The notes beneath the pieces are model-generated. The model searched no databases. It saw only the letters and a program-made list of their open reading frames with translations, and had not been told where the DNA came from. A stretch of 64,000 bases of DNA from JBBQDZ01 sp038237515 (GTDB lineage: Bacteria; Actinomycetota; Thermoleophilia; Gaiellales; Gaiellaceae), in assembly GCA_038237515.1 (NCBI GenBank), contig JBBRYP010000003.1:1-64000 (forward strand), written 5' to 3'. The translations under genes were made by a program, and so were the position numbers. Shown in pieces: positions 31,287 through 38,842 of the stretch; position 1 is the stretch's first letter, and each line of letters opens with the position of its first letter.

Positions 31287-32480
31287 TCAGCCGAGCGGCA
31301 GGTACCGGATCGTCTCACCCGCGCCGAGCGCGCCCTCGCCGCGCGGCACGAGCGCGAGGGCGTCGGCCTCGGCGGCCCGGGCGATCATGTGCGACTCCTG
31401 GCCGCCGAGCAGCTCGATTCCGATGCCGTGATCGTCCAGCCGCGTCCGCGCCCGTGCGAGCTCGGTACGGTGCGGGTTCCGCCGGATGCCCCGCAGAAGC
31501 GTCGCGGAGAGGAAGTGCGGCAGCGGCTCCGCGGCCCCCTGGAGCGCGAGCACCGCGGGGCGCACGAAGAGCTCGAAGGCGACGAGGGAGGAGACGGGAT
31601 TTCCCGGCAGCCCGAAGACGAGGGTCTTGCCGTGGACGCCGAAGGCGACGGGCTTGCCCGGCTTGACCGCCACCCCCCAGAACACCTCCTCGACCCCGAG
31701 CTCGCGCTCGATCCGCCGCACGAGATCATGCGGTCCCACCGATACGCCGCCCGAGCTGACGAGGATGTCGAGCTCGAGGCCCCGTCGAATCGCCTCGCGG
31801 TGGGCGGCCTCGTCGTCCGGGACCAGGGGGAGCCGGTCGACGCTCGCGCCCGCCTGCCCGAGCTGCGCCGCGAGCATCAGCCCGTTCGACTCGTAGATCT
31901 CGCCGGGCCGAAGCGTCGCGCCGGGCCGCCGTAGCTCGGAGCCGGTGGCGAGAACCGCAGCGCGCGGCCGCGCGGCGCACGCGACGCGGTCGACGCCCGC
32001 CGCTGCGAGCGCGCCGAGCCGGGCCGGGCCGAGGCGTGTGCCCCGCCCCACCACGAGTTCCCCCTCCCGCACGTCGCCTGCGCGCGGCCGGATGTGGGCA
32101 CCCACCGAGGCTACGTCAGCAATGTCCACGTTGTTGCCCTTTTCGACAACGACCTCGATGGGTACGACGGCGTCGGCGCCGTCGGGCACCAGACCGCCCG
32201 TCGCGATCGCCATCGCCTCGCCCGTGCCGAGCGGGGAGGAAGCCGGGCGGCCGGCGGCGATTCGCCCCGCAATGGCGAGCTGCCCGGGCGTATCGGACGC
32301 GCGCACCGCGAAACCGTCCATGGCGGAGCTCGGAAACGGGGGCAGATCGACGAGCGCGAGCGCGTCCCGCGCGAGGTAGCGATCGAGGGCCGTCTCGAGC
32401 GGGATGTGCTCCGTCGCGAGCGACCGCGCGCGCTCGAGGACAAGCGCCTGAGCCTCCTCGATCGACAGGAGCACCGCCAC
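31287..32480 (-). CDS. moeA: Molybdopterin molybdenumtransferase MoeA
   Basis: 397 residues, full length. Typical segments are LPPFPSSAMDGFAVR, IATGGLVPDGADAVVPIE, the nucleotide-binding SSGGVSVGPHDLVRRI, and KPGKPVAFGVHGKTLVFGLPGNPVSS. It inserts molybdate into adenylylated molybdopterin, the step after Mog. It lies on the opposite strand to its neighbours and its start diverges from the Ser/Thr kinase gene across 23 bp. Confidence 0.94.
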   Translation of the reverse strand: MAVLLSIEEAQALVLERARSLATEHIPLETALDRYLARDALALVDLPPFPSSAMDGFAVRASDTPGQLAIAGRIAAGRPASSPLGTGEAMAIATGGLVPDGADAVVPIEVVVEKGNNVDIADVASVGAHIRPRAGDVREGELVVGRGTRLGPARLGALAAAGVDRVACAARPRAAVLATGSELRRPGATLRPGEIYESNGLMLAAQLGQAGASVDRLPLVPDDEAAHREAIRRGLELDILVSSGGVSVGPHDLVRRIERELGVEEVFWGVAVKPGKPVAFGVHGKTLVFGLPGNPVSSLVAFELFVRPAVLALQGAAEPLPHFLSATLLRGIRRNPHRTELARARTRLDDHGIGIELLGGQESHMIARAAEADALALVPRGEGALGAGETIRYLPLG

Positions 32481-32490
32481 CGGACGGCAA

Positions 32491-32496
32491 TAAGCT
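32491..32496 (+). promoter_or_regulatory. Putative -10 for a leaderless kinase mRNA
   Basis: TAAGCT ends seven bases before the ATG at 32504. That spacing places the transcription start at or next to the first codon. It fits the TANNNT pattern seen before other starts here. No -35 or Shine-Dalgarno sequence is evident. Confidence 0.4.
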
Positions 32497-32503
32497 ACTC
32501 GCG

Positions 32504-34018
32504 ATGCCGAGCGAGGTGATCGGCGGCCGCTACCGGCTGGAGGAGCGGGTCGGCCTCGGCGGCATGGCCGAGGTGTGGCTGGCCGAAGACCTGGAGCTGG
32601 GACGCCGCGTGGCGGTCAAGCTCCTGCGCGTCGATGCCGATCCCGCACGCTTCGATCGCGAGGCTCGCGCGGCGGCGGCGCTCGCACATCCGAACATCTG
32701 CCAGCTCTTCGACTACGGCGAGACGGACTCGCGGCCCTACATTGTGCTCGAGTACCTGCCGGGCGGGACCCTCGAGGCGCGTCTCCCACCCGGAAGCCCG
32801 CTGCCGGACGCCGAGACCGCCAGGATTGCCGCCGAAATCGCGGCAGGCCTCTCACATGCGCACGAGAAGGCGGTCGTCCATCGCGACCTGAAGCCGGCGA
32901 ACATCCTCTTCGACGGCGAGGGCCGCGCGAAGATCGCCGACTTCGGGATCGCCCGGCTCGGCGGCTCCGGCACGCTCACCGAGGCCGGGACCCTGCTCGG
33001 CACGGCCTCGTACATCTCGCCGGAGCAAGCCGCGGGCGAGCTCGCCTCGCCGGCCAGCGACGTCTATTCGTTCGGCGTGATCCTGTACCGGATGCTGACG
33101 GGGCGGCTCCCCTTCGAGTCGCCGGACGCACTCGCCCTGATCAGGAAGCACCGCGACGAGCTTCCGCCACCGCCACAGGCCCTCCGCGGCGATGTTCCCC
33201 CGGCTCTCGCGGCGGTCGCGGTCTCGGCTCTCGAGAAGAACGCCCTCCGCCGACCCGCCGACGGCGGGACCCTGGTGGCGGAGCTCGCCGCAGCCGAGCC
33301 GACCCGCATCGGCGAGACGGCCGAGCGTACGGTCGTGCTCCCCTTCGAAACCCGCCGCCCGCGGACAGGCTCGACGAACGGCCGCCGGCGAGCGGCGGCT
33401 CTGCTCGGCGTTCCTCTGCTCGCCGCCGGTGCGGCGGCGGCATATTTCGCCACCCGCGGCGGCTCGGACTCGGGGGGTTCGGCTCCACCACCGGTCACGA
33501 CCCGGAGACAGACGACGACCCGACGTACCACTGCGGCCCCGCCGGCCCCGCCGGCCCCGCCGCCGCCAGCAGCTTCGGCAACGGCTCCGGTGACTGCGCC
33601 GGCCACGACGCGCACGACCACCTCGGTGCCGGCGACGACCGAGCCGCCCCCGCCATCGACGACTGCGCCAGCCACCACCGAGGTCGCGACCACGTCGTCT
33701 ACGACGACCTCGTCTACGACCACCTCGTCAACGACAACCGTCGCGTCGCCGCCGACAACGGCTCCCTCGACGACGACCGCGCCGCCGCGTACCACCACCG
33801 CGCCGCCGACGACGACGACCGCTCCGTCGACGACGACCGAGCCGCCGCCGACCACCACGGTAGCTCCGCCCACGACGACCGAGCCTCCCCCCACGACTAC
33901 GGCTCCGCCGACGACGACCGCGCCGCCGACGACGACTGAGCCCCCGACGACGACCGAACCTCCCGCCACGACTACGATCCCGCCTCCCCCTACGACCACC
34001 ACGACCCCGACTCCGTGA
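32504..34018 (+). CDS. PknB-type Ser/Thr protein kinase with Thr/Pro-rich external tail
   Basis: 504 residues. The kinase domain (about 10-265) has a Gly-rich loop VGLGGMAEV, Lys 39, HRDLKPAN (catalytic Asp 128), DFG 146-148 and ISPEQAAGE. A single transmembrane helix follows (about 297-316). The outside part is not PASTA but about 185 residues almost entirely of Thr and Pro (repeats like TTTAPPTT, TTTEPPP). That tail could span or bind the wall, or be glycosylated by the neighbouring glycosyltransferases. The GTG of the next gene overlaps its stop. Confidence 0.92.
   Translation: MPSEVIGGRYRLEERVGLGGMAEVWLAEDLELGRRVAVKLLRVDADPARFDREARAAAALAHPNICQLFDYGETDSRPYIVLEYLPGGTLEARLPPGSPLPDAETARIAAEIAAGLSHAHEKAVVHRDLKPANILFDGEGRAKIADFGIARLGGSGTLTEAGTLLGTASYISPEQAAGELASPASDVYSFGVILYRMLTGRLPFESPDALALIRKHRDELPPPPQALRGDVPPALAAVAVSALEKNALRRPADGGTLVAELAAAEPTRIGETAERTVVLPFETRRPRTGSTNGRRRAAALLGVPLLAAGAAAAYFATRGGSDSGGSAPPPVTTRRQTTTRRTTAAPPAPPAPPPPAASATAPVTAPATTRTTTSVPATTEPPPPSTTAPATTEVATTSSTTTSSTTTSSTTTVASPPTTAPSTTTAPPRTTTAPPTTTTAPSTTTEPPPTTTVAPPTTTEPPPTTTAPPTTTAPPTTTEPPTTTEPPATTTIPPPPTTTTTPTP
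33484..34012 (+). repeat. Low-complexity Thr/Pro codon repeats in the kinase tail
   Basis: Imperfect reiteration of ACGACG/ACCACC and CCGCCG codons encodes the Thr/Pro tail. The array is degenerate, with no fixed period, and reading frame is kept throughout. Such tracts change length by slippage, so tail length may vary between strains or be an assembly-sensitive spot. Confidence 0.7.
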
Positions 34019-34953
34019 TCTCCGTCGTCGTCCCGGTGCACAACGAGGGCCGAACCCTTCGGCTGCTCTACGAGGAGCTCCAGGCGGCGCTCGACCCGCT
34101 CGGGCGAGACTGGGAGGCCGTCTTCGTCGACGACGGTTCCACGGACGACTCGTTCGCGGCGCTCACCCGCCTCCATAGCGAGAGCGGGAACGTACGCGTA
34201 GTCCGGCTGCGCCGCAATTTCGGAAAGGCGTCTGCACTGGCCGCGGGCTTCGCGCAGGCCGGCGGCGAGATCGTCGTCACGATCGACGGCGACCTGCAGG
34301 ACGACGCGGCCGAGATCCCACGCCTGCTCGCGAAGCTCGACGAGGGCTTCGACCTGGTCTCGGGCTGGAAGACGCGCCGCCGCGACCCTCTGAGCCGGCG
34401 CCTCTTGTCCCGGGTCTTCAACTCGGTGACGAGCTGGATGACGGGCATCCGCCTGCACGACATGAACTGCGGTTTGAAGGCCTACCGGTCGGAGGTCGTC
34501 CGGGGGCTCCGCATCTACGGTGAGCTTCACCGGTTCATCCCGGTGCTGGCGCACTACCGCGGCTACCGCATCGCCGAGCTGCCGGTCCACCACCGAGCAC
34601 GCGAGCACGGCCGCTCGCGCTACGGGATCGAGCGGTACCTGCGCGGCTTCCTCGACCTCCTCACGGTGTCCTTCATCGGCCGCTACCGACACCGCCCGCT
34701 CCATCTCTTCGGCGGGCTCGGCCTCCTGCTCACCCTGGTCGGCATCGCGACGCTGCTCTACCTGACGGTCGTCAAGGCGCTCGGCCAGGCGATCGGCCAG
34801 CGCCCGCTCCTGACGCTCGGCGTTCTCCTGGTCGTCGTCGGCCTCCAGTTCTTCTCGCTCGGCCTGATCAGCGAGATGATCACGAGCCACCACGAGGAGC
34901 GGTGGGGCGACCGCGAGCGCAGCGAGCTGCACGTCGACGAGATCCTGCGGTAG
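34015..34953 (+). CDS. GT2 glycosyltransferase, polyprenol-phosphate sugar synthase type
   Basis: 312 residues from GTG 34015. The catalytic domain has ISVVVPVHNEGRTLRLLYEEL, EAVFVDDGSTDDS, VTIDGDLQDDAAEIPRLL (DxD type) and GMNCGLKAYR-like HDMNCGLKAYRSEV. Two C-terminal transmembrane helices (about 230-255 and 265-290) match the GtrB/DPM-like group that loads a sugar onto undecaprenyl phosphate. It probably supplies the membrane glycosyltransferases downstream (DUF2079, GT87-like, PIG-V-like). The sugar is unknown. Confidence 0.9.
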   Translation: MISVVVPVHNEGRTLRLLYEELQAALDPLGRDWEAVFVDDGSTDDSFAALTRLHSESGNVRVVRLRRNFGKASALAAGFAQAGGEIVVTIDGDLQDDAAEIPRLLAKLDEGFDLVSGWKTRRRDPLSRRLLSRVFNSVTSWMTGIRLHDMNCGLKAYRSEVVRGLRIYGELHRFIPVLAHYRGYRIAELPVHHRAREHGRSRYGIERYLRGFLDLLTVSFIGRYRHRPLHLFGGLGLLLTLVGIATLLYLTVVKALGQAIGQRPLLTLGVLLVVVGLQFFSLGLISEMITSHHEERWGDRERSELHVDEILR

Positions 34954-34957
34954 CCGA

Positions 34958-36052
34958 TTGGCGCGGCTTTTGCGCATCTGCTATTTCGGCACCTACGAGC
35001 GCGGGTACCCACGCAACGCGCAGGTGATCTCGTGTCTGCGGCGGGCAGGGAACGACGTCTTCGAGCGCCACATCGGCGTTTGGGAGGGGCAGGAGCACAA
35101 GTGGCGCGCCGGGACGGACGCAGCCGCACGCCTGCTCCTGGCCGAGCTGCGACTCCTGCGCCGGCCGGCGGCGGACTTCGACGTCCTCGTCGTCGGCTAC
35201 CCGGGGCACTTCGACCTCCTCTCAGCGCGCCGTGTGGCGGCCGGTCGCCCCGTGGTCTTCAACCCGCTCCTATCCCTCTCCGACACGCTCGTCGGCGATC
35301 GTGGCCGCTTTCGCGCGGAGGGAGCGGCAGCCCACGCGCTCGAGCACGTGGATCGCGCGGCGCTTCGAGCCGCGCGACTCGTGGTCGCCGATACGGAGTC
35401 GAACGCGGAGTACCTCGCGGAGCTGGGGCGCCTTCCGCGGTCGCGCGTCGCCGTCTGCTTCGTAGGCGCCGAGGAGCGCTTGTTCGCGCCGGGTTGGCGC
35501 CGCCAAGGCCGCTTCACCTGCCTCTTCGTCGGCAAGCTGATCCCGCTCCACGGCCTGGAGACGATCCTGGCGGCGGCGCGCATCGCGCCCGAGCTCGCCT
35601 TCCGCGTCGTCGGGAGCGGCCAGCTCGAGGGGCTGCTCGACGACCGGCCGGAGAACGTCGAGTGGACGCCGTGGGTGCCGTATGAGCTGCTGCCCGCCGA
35701 GCTGCACCGGGCAGGCTGCGCCCTCGGCGTCTTCGGCGTGACGGCGAAGGCAGCGCGCGTCATCCCGAACAAGGCATTCCAGGCGCTCGCCTGCGGCACC
35801 CCCCTCGTGACCGCGGATACACCTGCGGCGCGCGAGCTTCTCGCGGACGGCGAGAGCGCGCTTCTCGTCCCCCCCGGAGATCCCGGCGCGCTCGCTGCGG
35901 CGCTTCGGCGGCTTATGGCGGACCCCGTGCTCGCTCAGCGCCTCTCGGAGGGCGGTCTGGAGGTCTATCGCGAGCGGGCGAGCGAGGCCGTCCTGGGTGC
36001 GCGTTGGCACGGGCTGCTCGAAACCCTGGTGCGACGAAAGGTAGGGGCTTGA
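34958..36052 (+). CDS. GT4-family glycosyltransferase
   Basis: 364 residues from TTG 34958. It has a GT-B fold with donor-domain signatures FVGKLIPLHGLETILAAARI, RVVGSGQLEGLL and AFQALACGTPLVTADTPAARELL. The N-terminal RICYFGTYERGYPRNAQVI is acceptor-side sequence. It lies between a GT2 enzyme and a DUF2079 membrane protein with 4 bp spacing and a TTGA overlap, so a polysaccharide or glycolipid role is likely. The acceptor and donor sugars cannot be inferred. Confidence 0.88.
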   Translation: MARLLRICYFGTYERGYPRNAQVISCLRRAGNDVFERHIGVWEGQEHKWRAGTDAAARLLLAELRLLRRPAADFDVLVVGYPGHFDLLSARRVAAGRPVVFNPLLSLSDTLVGDRGRFRAEGAAAHALEHVDRAALRAARLVVADTESNAEYLAELGRLPRSRVAVCFVGAEERLFAPGWRRQGRFTCLFVGKLIPLHGLETILAAARIAPELAFRVVGSGQLEGLLDDRPENVEWTPWVPYELLPAELHRAGCALGVFGVTAKAARVIPNKAFQALACGTPLVTADTPAARELLADGESALLVPPGDPGALAAALRRLMADPVLAQRLSEGGLEVYRERASEAVLGARWHGLLETLVRRKVGA

Positions 36053-37491
36053 GCCCTCCACAGCGGCGCGTCCAGAGGCCGGCCCTGCTGCTGTGGGCTG
36101 CAATCGCCTCGTATGCGGTTGCGTTCTCCGCGCTCTCGATCCTGCGCCAGCGCGCGTTCAACACCGGGCGCTTCGACCTCGGGAACATGGTGCAGGCGGT
36201 CTGGGCGACCGCACACGGGCACCCACTCCGCGTCACCGACCTCCACGGCGAGCAGATCTCCCGTCTCGCGGCGCACGCCGACCCCGTGCTCGCGCTCTAC
36301 GGGCCGCTGTGGTGGATCTGGCCAAGCCCGAGCCTCCTGCTCGCGAGTCAGAGCGCACTCGTCGCCCTCGGCGCCCTCCCCGTGTTCTGGCTCGCGCGGA
36401 AGCACCTCGCCTCCGAACGTGGCGCGCTCGGCTTCGCGCTCGCCTACCTGCTGTACCCCCCTGTCCAATGGCTGACGCTGAATGAGTTCCACCCCGTTGC
36501 GCTCGCGTGTCCGTTCCTCCTCTTCGCGCTGTGGTACCTCGACGAAGACCGCCTCCTGCCGTTTGCGGTCTTCGCCGCCCTCGCCGCCTTCACGAAGGAA
36601 GAGGTGCCGCTGGTGATCGCCGGCTTCGGCGTCTGGTACGCGCTCGCACGCCGCCGGCGGCTCGCCGGTGGGCTCGTCGCGCTCGGCGGGATCGCGGCGT
36701 CGGCGGTGGCGATCGGCCTGATCATCCCGCACTTCAACAACGGGCAGAGCTCGACCTTCTACCAGCGCTACCACGAGGTGGGCGGATCGCCTGGAGGCGT
36801 CCTGAAGACCGCGCTGACACACCCGCTCCACGTTGCGAGCGTGGCGCTCGACGGACGCGGAGTCGGCTACCTGCTGACGATGCTGATCCCGCTCGCCTGC
36901 CTCTGGCTGTTCGCGCCGCTCGTCGCCGCGGCGGCGCTCCCGGAGCTCGCCGTCAACCTCCTGTCGGCCACTCCCACACAGACCTCGATCCACTTCCACT
37001 ACACAGCCGCGGAGATTCCACCCTTCGTCGGCGCCTCCGTCCTCGGCGCCGGGTGGATCGCGCGGAGGCGGCCTGACCGCGCGGCGGCGATCGGCGTGGC
37101 CGCGGCGGCCGTCGCGCTCGCTGCCAACTTCCATCTGGGCGCGATCCCCCTCTGGCGCGGGCTTCCGCACGGGGAGGCCTTCCAGTCTCGCGAGCACTAC
37201 GTCTCCCGTCACGATGCCGTCGCGGCACAGGCGCTGCGGCGCATCCCTAGCCGCGCGGTCGTCAGCGCGTCGAACTCGCTCGGCGCCCACCTGTCCGCGC
37301 GCCGCCGCGTCCTCAGCTTTCCGGTGCTGAGAGACGCGGGCTGGGTCGCTCTCGACGAGACGCGGCCGAGCTATCTCGACCGCAACGATGCGCTCGCGGC
37401 CGAGGTGGCTCTCGTCGACCTCCGGCAGCGGCCGGCGTGGCGCCTCGTCTTCGAGCGCGACGGCATCCTGGTCTTCCGCCGCGTGCGGTGA
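36049..37491 (+). CDS. DUF2079 polytopic membrane protein
   Basis: 480 residues from TTG 36049, which overlaps the GT4 stop (TTGA). The family signature is near the N-terminus (FNTGRFDLGNMVQAVWA). It has about ten to eleven transmembrane helices, and HPVALACPFLLFALWYLDEDR plus AFTKEEVPLVIAGFGVW resemble the GT-C family topology. DUF2079 proteins are thought to be GT-C-like glycosyltransferases but are not characterised. The extracytoplasmic C-terminal 100 residues (HYVSRHDAVAAQALRRIP) are soluble. Confidence 0.82.
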   Translation: MSPPQRRVQRPALLLWAAIASYAVAFSALSILRQRAFNTGRFDLGNMVQAVWATAHGHPLRVTDLHGEQISRLAAHADPVLALYGPLWWIWPSPSLLLASQSALVALGALPVFWLARKHLASERGALGFALAYLLYPPVQWLTLNEFHPVALACPFLLFALWYLDEDRLLPFAVFAALAAFTKEEVPLVIAGFGVWYALARRRRLAGGLVALGGIAASAVAIGLIIPHFNNGQSSTFYQRYHEVGGSPGGVLKTALTHPLHVASVALDGRGVGYLLTMLIPLACLWLFAPLVAAAALPELAVNLLSATPTQTSIHFHYTAAEIPPFVGASVLGAGWIARRRPDRAAAIGVAAAAVALAANFHLGAIPLWRGLPHGEAFQSREHYVSRHDAVAAQALRRIPSRAVVSASNSLGAHLSARRRVLSFPVLRDAGWVALDETRPSYLDRNDALAAEVALVDLRQRPAWRLVFERDGILVFRRVR

Positions 37492-37527
37492 CGCTTCCGT
37501 CGGGAAGATGGCTCACCTCACGCGCGT

Positions 37528-37588
37528 CGGTATTTCGGAGCTGCGCTCGCCATGGGGGAAGAAACAGAGGGGGGAACCCCCGGGGGAA
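37528..37588 (+). repeat. Dispersed GGGGGAA/hairpin element, copy 4
   Basis: GGGGGAAGAAACAG (37554-37567) is followed by GGGGGGAACCCCCGGGGGAA (37569-37588). The preceding AGCTGCGCT lies at the GGCTAnnnT position but is degenerate, and an ACGCTTCCGT block lies further upstream (about 37491). It sits between a plus-strand gene and the converging GT87-like gene, 19 bp past the latter's stop. Confidence 0.65.
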
Positions 37589-37606
37589 TCCAGGCCGCGG
37601 ACAGTC

Positions 37607-38839
37607 CTACAGGGGCACGGCCGGTCGGAGCAGGTACGCGCAAAGGGCGAGGGTGAGCACCTGCGCGAGGCGATCCTCCTCCATCGCCGCCAGCGGCACA
37701 GACCAGGCGACGTACCACGGAACGAGGTAGGGAGCTGCAACCAGCAGGAGGGCGGCACAGAGCGCGAGCCGCGCTCGGCCGCGCGTGGCCGCGCGAAGGA
37801 GCCCGGCGTACGCGGCCGCGAAGCCCAGGGCCAGGAGGACGATCCCGGCCGGGTGCGGCAGCCCAAGCTGCTCGAGCCGATGCGGGATGGCGAAGCGACT
37901 CTCGTGGTTCGCGTTCCGGGCGAGCGGACCGAATGCCGACAGCCAGTGCACGCCGTAGCGAGCCGTCGCCACCACGACGAGAGCGGACGTCGCGAGCGCA
38001 AACCCGAGATGACCGACGGGACGCCCCCGCGCGCGCGCCTCGAGCGCTCGGAGCGGCAGGAAGACGACGGCGACCCACTTCACGGAGATCGCCGCGACCC
38101 AGGCGACGCCCGCCGCCTGGCGCCTGCCTCCGGTACCGAGCGCCAGCGCTGCACAGACGAGGGCCGCCATCCACGAGTCGTTGTGGCCACCGCCGCCGAA
38201 GTGGAGCGCCAGCAACGGGTTCCAGCCGACGAACGCGACCGCGAAGGCCGGGCGTCTGCCGAGGCGCCCGGCGAGCGCCGCCGCCGCGAGGATCCCGAGC
38301 GCCGCAAGCGACTTGTAGAGCCAGGCCGCGGCGGGGCTCGAGCGTCCTGCCGCGAGGGCGATCGGCTCGGAGGCGAGCGTGAAGCCTGGCCCGTAGACGG
38401 ACGTTTCCCCCCGCCAGCCGGACCCCACGTACGGGTAGGCGGGGTCCACAGGCTCGGAACGAGGCGGGTCGCGGTAGGGATTCCTCCCGTGGACGGCAGC
38501 CAGCCGGCCGTAGTCCCAGTACGTCCAGGCGTCGGTGGAGAGGAGCAGCGGCGCCCCGAGCGGCACGAGCTGAACCGCCGCAGCCAGCGCCGCGACGGCA
38601 CGGAGGGACGGCCGGCGGCGTGAGAGGAGCGCGAGACCTCCGAGGTAGGCGCCGAAGGCGCCGATCTCACAGGCGAGGAAGAGCCAGGCCCACGTCCGGT
38701 CGCCGCCCGCGTGACCGCCGTGGCGCGGGACGAGCGGCGACTCGTCCGGCCACGCGAACGCCGCACAGGCGGCGACGAGGAGGAGCACGGCCGTCCCCGC
38801 CGCGAGGGCGAGGCGGCCGGTCGAACCGCCGGCGCGCAG
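37607..38839 (-). CDS. GT87-like polyprenol-phosphate-dependent mannosyltransferase homologue
   Basis: About 410 residues if started at CTG 38839, or 393 from GTG 38788. The earlier start is favoured because the GTG cuts into the first transmembrane helix (LALAAGTAVLLLVAACAAFAW), and the stop of the PBP gene immediately precedes it in the same frame. It has about ten helices, with the GT-C style acidic loop LLSTDAWTYWDYGRL...GRNPYRDPP and a later HFGGGGHNDSWMAALV. It resembles actinobacterial mannosyltransferases (MptB/DUF2029 group). Confidence 0.8.
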   Translation of the reverse strand: MRAGGSTGRLALAAGTAVLLLVAACAAFAWPDESPLVPRHGGHAGGDRTWAWLFLACEIGAFGAYLGGLALLSRRRPSLRAVAALAAAVQLVPLGAPLLLSTDAWTYWDYGRLAAVHGRNPYRDPPRSEPVDPAYPYVGSGWRGETSVYGPGFTLASEPIALAAGRSSPAAAWLYKSLAALGILAAAALAGRLGRRPAFAVAFVGWNPLLALHFGGGGHNDSWMAALVCAALALGTGGRRQAAGVAWVAAISVKWVAVVFLPLRALEARARGRPVGHLGFALATSALVVVATARYGVHWLSAFGPLARNANHESRFAIPHRLEQLGLPHPAGIVLLALGFAAAYAGLLRAATRGRARLALCAALLLVAAPYLVPWYVAWSVPLAAMEEDRLAQVLTLALCAYLLRPAVPL

Positions 38840-38842
38840 ACG

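Noticed and set aside
33064..34977. A 637-codon minus-strand frame across the kinase tail, rich in Val and Gly
   Set aside because: It is the complement of the Thr/Pro codon repeats (VVVGG-like strings) and has no start context or family similarity.
38788..38788. GTG 38788 as the definite start of the GT87-like protein
   Set aside because: It would remove half of the first transmembrane helix. The in-frame CTG at 38839 directly after the PBP stop is more sensible, though unproven.
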